A stretch of DNA of 10,318 nt from positions 1 through 10,318 of the forward strand of contig JAIROQ010000215.1 of the NCBI GenBank assembly GCA_031257455.1, in the 5' to 3' direction. A program made the translations under genes and the position numbers. Below, one piece after another: positions 6,999-10,318 of this stretch. How positions within the stretch are numbered: the first letter of the stretch is position 1; each line of letters starts with the position of its first letter. The notes under the pieces are model-generated. The model did not search any database. It saw only the letters and a program-made list of their open reading frames with translations, and was not told the origin of the DNA. The DNA comes from Prevotellaceae bacterium (GTDB lineage Bacteria > Bacteroidota > Bacteroidia > Bacteroidales > UBA932).

Positions 6999-7787
6999 TT
7001 AAAAATAGTTAATTGCGTTCGTATCGTTTTTTGTCAAACGGACGGCAAAGTTAGGCATTTTTTTTGTAAGACAATGATAAAAAATATCCAGTACGTCTTT
7101 TTCGCTTTCGTAATGCCCGATATCGGCTATCAGCAAGCGATTACCGACATCGAAAAAATCATGGTACTTGAAGTCGGCGCTGACGAATGCCGCAGCTCCC
7201 GCCGCCAGTGAGTCGTTCAGCAGGAAAGCGCCGCTGCCGCCACATACCGCAACGCGTGAAATAGCCGTTGCCGGCGGCTGCGAATAACGGATGCACGGCG
7301 TGTGAAAGTTTGTTTTTACTAATTGCAAAAAATCTTTTGCAGGCAAGGCCGCCGGTAAGTCGCCGAGCAGGCCGTACCCGATGCTGCCGTCTTCTTTCGG
7401 CGCAAGGATTTGCCTGTTTTGAAGCTGTAATTTTTCAGCCATCGCCTCGCTCACGCCGCCGCGTATGCTATCAATGTTGGTGTGCGCCGCGTACAAAATC
7501 AGGTTATTTTTGATGGCTTTTTCTACGATGCGTTCCGTGCGGGTGTGGCCGGTAAGCTGTTTCAGTCCTTTGAAAATAACCGGATGATGCGAAATGATAA
7601 GGTTAGCGCCGGTTTGCAGGGCTTCATCCAATACCGCTTCGGTAACGTCCACGCACAGCAGCACGCCCGTTACGCCGGTTTGCGGATGGCCTACGCAAAA
7701 GCCGGCATTATCGTATGTTTCCTGATAATGCAATGGCGCCATTTCTTCAATGGCCGCCGTTACTTGTGCTGCAGTTAGTGGTGTCAT
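6999..7787 (-). CDS. Nif3/YbgI-family dinuclear metal-centre protein
   Basis: This 262-residue protein carries the Nif3 family ligand set: His67-His68 in ISHHPVIFKG, His102 and Asp106 in AAHTNIDSIRGG, and His225 with Glu229 in DIGHYESE. By analogy with the YbgI structure these bind two metal ions inside a toroidal hexamer. The compact length indicates the form without the inserted central domain found in family members of about 360 residues. Family members are often annotated as GTP cyclohydrolase 1 type 2, but that activity is weakly supported and should not be assumed. It is probably cytoplasmic, as no signal or membrane segment is seen. It lies 27 nt after the MerR-type gene and 18 nt before the zinc-ribbon gene. 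The likely role is metal-dependent hydrolysis; the substrate is unknown. Confidence 0.93.
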   Translation of the reverse strand: MTPLTAAQVTAAIEEMAPLHYQETYDNAGFCVGHPQTGVTGVLLCVDVTEAVLDEALQTGANLIISHHPVIFKGLKQLTGHTRTERIVEKAIKNNLILYAAHTNIDSIRGGVSEAMAEKLQLQNRQILAPKEDGSIGYGLLGDLPAALPAKDFLQLVKTNFHTPCIRYSQPPATAISRVAVCGGSGAFLLNDSLAAGAAAFVSADFKYHDFFDVGNRLLIADIGHYESEKDVLDIFYHCLTKKMPNFAVRLTKNDTNAINYF

Positions 7788-7814
7788 GATTTTTCTTGCG
7801 GCAAAAATTACGGA

Positions 7815-8153
7815 TTAAAGTAATTCTTTTACTTCCAATAATTCGTTTTTTATTGCTTGTAAAGCGTCAATAATTTGTATATTGTAGTCTTCGCCGTTTT
7901 TATTTTCTTTTAATCGTTTTCGCGCTCCTTCCAATGTCATGCCTTGCGTTTTTATCAAGCGGTGGAGTATTTTAAAATTTTCCACATCGTCCGGCTGGAA
8001 GAGCCGATTGCCTTTCCTATTCTTGTGCGGACGGATGACGTCACTTAATTTATTCGACCAGAAACGAACTAACGATGTTGATTCGCCCAACATTTTTGCC
8101 ACTTCGCCAATAGTGTAGTATATTTTTTCTATTTCCGCTTCTTTGTAAGGCAT
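7815..8153 (-). CDS. Short MerR-family DNA-binding protein
   Basis: This 112-residue protein has an N-terminal MerR winged helix. The helix-turn-helix spans about residues 13-32 (YTIGEVAKMLGESTSLVRFW), and the wing about 41-56 (RPHKNRKGNRLFQPDDV). It is followed by helices with the usual LHRLIKTQGMTLEGARKRL pattern, which joins the dimerisation helix. Only about 30 residues remain after that, ending in an acidic Leu-rich helix, so there is no room for a ligand-binding effector domain and no metal-binding cysteines are present. Similar short MerR proteins are common in Bacteroidota. It lies 21 nt after the second M23 gene and 27 nt before the Nif3-family gene. It may control its own operon, but no operator was identified. 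Confidence 0.9.
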   Translation of the reverse strand: MPYKEAEIEKIYYTIGEVAKMLGESTSLVRFWSNKLSDVIRPHKNRKGNRLFQPDDVENFKILHRLIKTQGMTLEGARKRLKENKNGEDYNIQIIDALQAIKNELLEVKELL

Positions 8154-8174
8154 GGGATTTATTTAAGTTTTCCA

Positions 8175-9137
8175 TCAGTCCAGCGATTGCCCGCTGTTGG
8201 TAGCCAGTTGTATCATGCGGTCGTATTCTTCAGGCGTGACATCAATGAAAAAGAAGTTCAAGGGGTCTAAAAATTTATCATTTTTCCGAACTTCATAATG
8301 CAGATGCGGTGCAATGGACAAGCCGGTATCGCCTACTGCCCCTATGACTTCCCCGCGTTTCACTTTTTGCCCGACTTTTACTTTGATTGCGCTTAAATGG
8401 GCATATAAAGTCGTGTAGCCGCCCACGCCATGGTCAATCACAATTTTATTGCCATATCCTTGCAGCGAAGTAGTGGCTTCTATCACCGTGCCGCCGCCGG
8501 TAGCCATCACATCTACGCCGGTAGCCGCTATCAAGTCTATACCGGTATGCATCTTTGCCACTTTGTAGCGCGGGTGAATGCGCATACCGATAGAGCCGCC
8601 GGTGCGCGTGAGGTCTTTATTCCGTAACGGCTGTACGGCCGGAATATTCCGACATTCCAATTCTTTTACTTTTGCCAGTGAGACAATCGTGTCCAGTGAT
8701 ATCATTTGGGCATAAGAGCGCACCAACAGGTTTTGCAACCGCCGGTCGGTCATTATCACCAAATCGGCATTGGCGAATGCTTCCAGATTTTCGTACCTGT
8801 TGGAACCGCCTACGCCCGTATTCATCGGCAATGGGTCGGCTTGAAAAATGGTACGGTAAATATTATTATCGCGCTGGTGGATGTCGTTCAATACGGTTTC
8901 CAATTGGTCGAAGCGGTTGTTCAGAGAGGTATATTGCGCCGTGAGCATGTCGTTTTCACGCAATAAGCCGCGTTCTTTCGGCGTGTCAAAAAATGCGGAA
9001 AAAATGAAATAATACAGCACCGCTAATACCACGCTGCCCAAAAAATAAAGCGTCCAGCGGCACAGGAGCTGCCATGCACCCTGCCGGACTTTTATGAAAT
9101 CCAGCTGTTCATGGTTGTATTTGTAGCGATAGGACAT
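8175..9137 (-). CDS. Membrane-anchored M23 (LytM-type) metalloendopeptidase, second of a tandem pair
   Basis: This 320-residue protein has a short cytoplasmic N-terminus, one membrane helix (about 29-50), a coiled-coil stretch (about 55-90), a linker with HQRDNNIYRTIFQADPLP, and a C-terminal M23 domain (about 180-295). The zinc and catalytic residues of active LytM enzymes are all visible: His197 and Asp201 (HTGID), His247 (YAHL), and His278-x-His280 (HLHYEV). It should be an active zinc endopeptidase acting on peptidoglycan cross-bridges in the periplasm, or binding wall as a scaffold. It starts 9 nt after its paralogue stops. The two share layout and matching blocks throughout, from the membrane helix (SVVLAV.YY) to the end (DPLNFF / NPLNYF). 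The substrate and role are inferred from the family. Confidence 0.93.
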   Translation of the reverse strand: MSYRYKYNHEQLDFIKVRQGAWQLLCRWTLYFLGSVVLAVLYYFIFSAFFDTPKERGLLRENDMLTAQYTSLNNRFDQLETVLNDIHQRDNNIYRTIFQADPLPMNTGVGGSNRYENLEAFANADLVIMTDRRLQNLLVRSYAQMISLDTIVSLAKVKELECRNIPAVQPLRNKDLTRTGGSIGMRIHPRYKVAKMHTGIDLIAATGVDVMATGGGTVIEATTSLQGYGNKIVIDHGVGGYTTLYAHLSAIKVKVGQKVKRGEVIGAVGDTGLSIAPHLHYEVRKNDKFLDPLNFFFIDVTPEEYDRMIQLATNSGQSLD

Positions 9138-9146
9138 GGTTGGTAT

Positions 9147-10127
9147 TTAGTATTCGTTATTCATTCTTTGGGCAGCCTGCAAAATTCTTTCGTATTCATC
9201 CGGTTCAATGGTTACGTCAAAATAATTGAGCGGATTAACCGGCCTGCCTAAATAGTGTACTTCATAGTGTACATGGGGACCTGTAACCCCTCCGGTATTT
9301 CCTAATGTGCCGATTTGTGTGCCGCGTTTAATGACCTGCCCTTCCGTTACGCCAATGGAACGAAGATGCCCGTAAAGCGTTTTATAACCGAAACCATGGT
9401 CAATCTCGATACGATTGCCATAACCTTCACGGGAAAAAGAATGAACAACTTTTGTTACTATCCCGTCACCCGTAACGAATATCGGTGTTCCGATAGGCCC
9501 GCCGATATCCACGCCATTATGCGGCCGGCTGTCGCCATAAATAGGATGATGCTGGCGCACGCGAAAAACATCGGTGATGGATACGCTAATATTATCAATG
9601 GTAGTAGGCGCAATAATGGGGATACAATTTTTCATTTCTTCCATGCGCACAGCTAATTTTTCGATGGTATCAAACGATACCGATTGAACGTAGGCCTTTT
9701 TCAGCAGGATGTCCAGGTGGCGGGATGTATTGATTAATATGCCGGCATAATCCGATTTTTCAAATTCCATATACCGGTTTACCCCCCCGAAACCCGCATC
9801 ACGCACCGACACCGGGATAATATCCAATCCAAAAGTGGCGCGATATACATTGTTGTCGCGGCGCTGGATTTGCGTCAGGTAGTTATTGGTTTCCTGGAAA
9901 CGTTTATTCAGCAGCCCGTATTTCACCGCTATTTCGGCATTACTGCGAATGATGGAAAGCGATTTCGGCGTTTCAAAATATTGTGTGTAGATTACGTAAT
10001 AACTGACGGCCAACACGACACTCATCAGGAAACCTCGAAAAACACGCATTACCTTTTTCCGCCCGGAGGTACGCGATATTTCAAACAAGAGTGTTTCCGG
10101 ATTAAATTTATAACGTAAACGTGCCAT
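9147..10127 (-). CDS. Membrane-anchored M23 (LytM-type) metalloendopeptidase, first of a tandem pair
   Basis: Starting at ATG 10125-10127 (MARLRYKFNPE), the protein has 326 residues. The frame is open to a TTG at 10160, but that TTG lies inside the promoter's -7 box, and the ATG start aligns with the paralogue (MSYRYKYNHE), so the shorter form is preferred. Layout: short basic N-terminus, one membrane helix (about 33-48), helical region, a QRRDNNVYRATFGLDIIP linker, then the M23 domain (about 185-305) with His203 and Asp207 (HNGVD), His254 (YGHL) and His285-x-His287 (HVHYEV). All expected zinc and catalytic residues are present. Predicted to cleave or bind peptidoglycan in the periplasm. It is the first gene of the upstream operon. 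Confidence 0.92.
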   Translation of the reverse strand: MARLRYKFNPETLLFEISRTSGRKKVMRVFRGFLMSVVLAVSYYVIYTQYFETPKSLSIIRSNAEIAVKYGLLNKRFQETNNYLTQIQRRDNNVYRATFGLDIIPVSVRDAGFGGVNRYMEFEKSDYAGILINTSRHLDILLKKAYVQSVSFDTIEKLAVRMEEMKNCIPIIAPTTIDNISVSITDVFRVRQHHPIYGDSRPHNGVDIGGPIGTPIFVTGDGIVTKVVHSFSREGYGNRIEIDHGFGYKTLYGHLRSIGVTEGQVIKRGTQIGTLGNTGGVTGPHVHYEVHYLGRPVNPLNYFDVTIEPDEYERILQAAQRMNNEY

Positions 10128-10157
10128 TGACCATAATATAATTGTAAATTTGACGGG

Positions 10158-10186
10158 CAAATATAAGAAAAAATTTCCACATACAA
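10158..10186 (-). promoter_or_regulatory. Bacteroidota-type promoter of the M23 operon
   Basis: On the minus strand, TATATTTG (10158-10165) matches the -7 consensus TAnnTTTG exactly, with a TTG (10184-10186) 18 nt upstream as the -33 element. Transcription would start near 10150, leaving a short leader before the ATG at 10127. The position argues against the TTG start at 10160 and fixes the first gene's start. Confidence 0.65.
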
Positions 10187-10318
10187 GAAAAAGATTTACA
10201 CCCTTAAATCCGCAACCAAGAAAAAAGGCTCAGTCGCGAGGTTCATCAAAGCCATGAGAGCTGGTATTGTCTGGTTTTTTCAGAGGGAATTAAGTGAGAG
10301 GAATAAATTTTATTGATC

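Noticed and set aside
10229..10258. GGCT...AGCC inverted pair with a T-run on the minus strand, a possible terminator
   Set aside because: The stem is only about four pairs with a long loop, and no upstream gene is visible to terminate.
10187..10318. Possible short plus-strand coding stretch ending at the TGA near 10315
   Set aside because: A frame running through about 10254-10317 encodes only a short Arg/Lys-rich peptide with no recognisable motif, and the window ends there. I cannot tell it from noise.

Overview
The window reads as chromosomal DNA from a member of the Bacteroidota, most likely Bacteroidales. The support is a type IX secretion (T9SS) core cluster in the order porP-gldK-gldL-gldM-gldN (the porPKLMN order known from Porphyromonas), promoter-like sites of the Bacteroidota type (TTTG / TAnnTTTG), and start codons preceded by AT-rich sequence without clear Shine-Dalgarno motifs. 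All ten genes lie on the minus strand, so transcription runs from high to low coordinates.

Upstream unit, about 10165 down to 6108: a consensus-like promoter (10158-10186) precedes two tandem paralogous membrane-anchored M23 (LytM-type) endopeptidases, a short MerR-type DNA-binding protein, a Nif3/YbgI-family dinuclear-metal protein, and a coiled-coil protein ending in a C4 zinc ribbon (DUF164/zf-RING_7 type). Gaps between genes are 9-27 nt, as in an operon. It ends at a strong palindromic terminator (6108-6137), whose single G.U pair indicates that it works on the minus strand.

Intergenic region 5774-6158: it holds the terminator, a cluster of short degenerate tandem repeats (about 5946-6082), and a candidate promoter for the next unit.

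Downstream unit, 5773 to the window edge: PorP/SprF outer-membrane protein, GldK lipoprotein, GldL and GldM (the inner-membrane proton-driven motor pair), and GldN, which runs off the window end without its C-terminus. In related organisms GldK and GldN form a periplasmic ring under the outer membrane, GldLM spans from the inner membrane to the ring and powers it, and PorP/SprF-family proteins sit in the outer membrane. Together they drive export of C-terminal-domain proteins and, in gliding species, motility.

Most of the window is recognisable biology. The least ordinary points are three 32-residue tandem repeats in the cytoplasmic part of GldL and the composite microrepeat block between the two operons. 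I see no RNA genes, CRISPR array, insertion sequence or phage gene.
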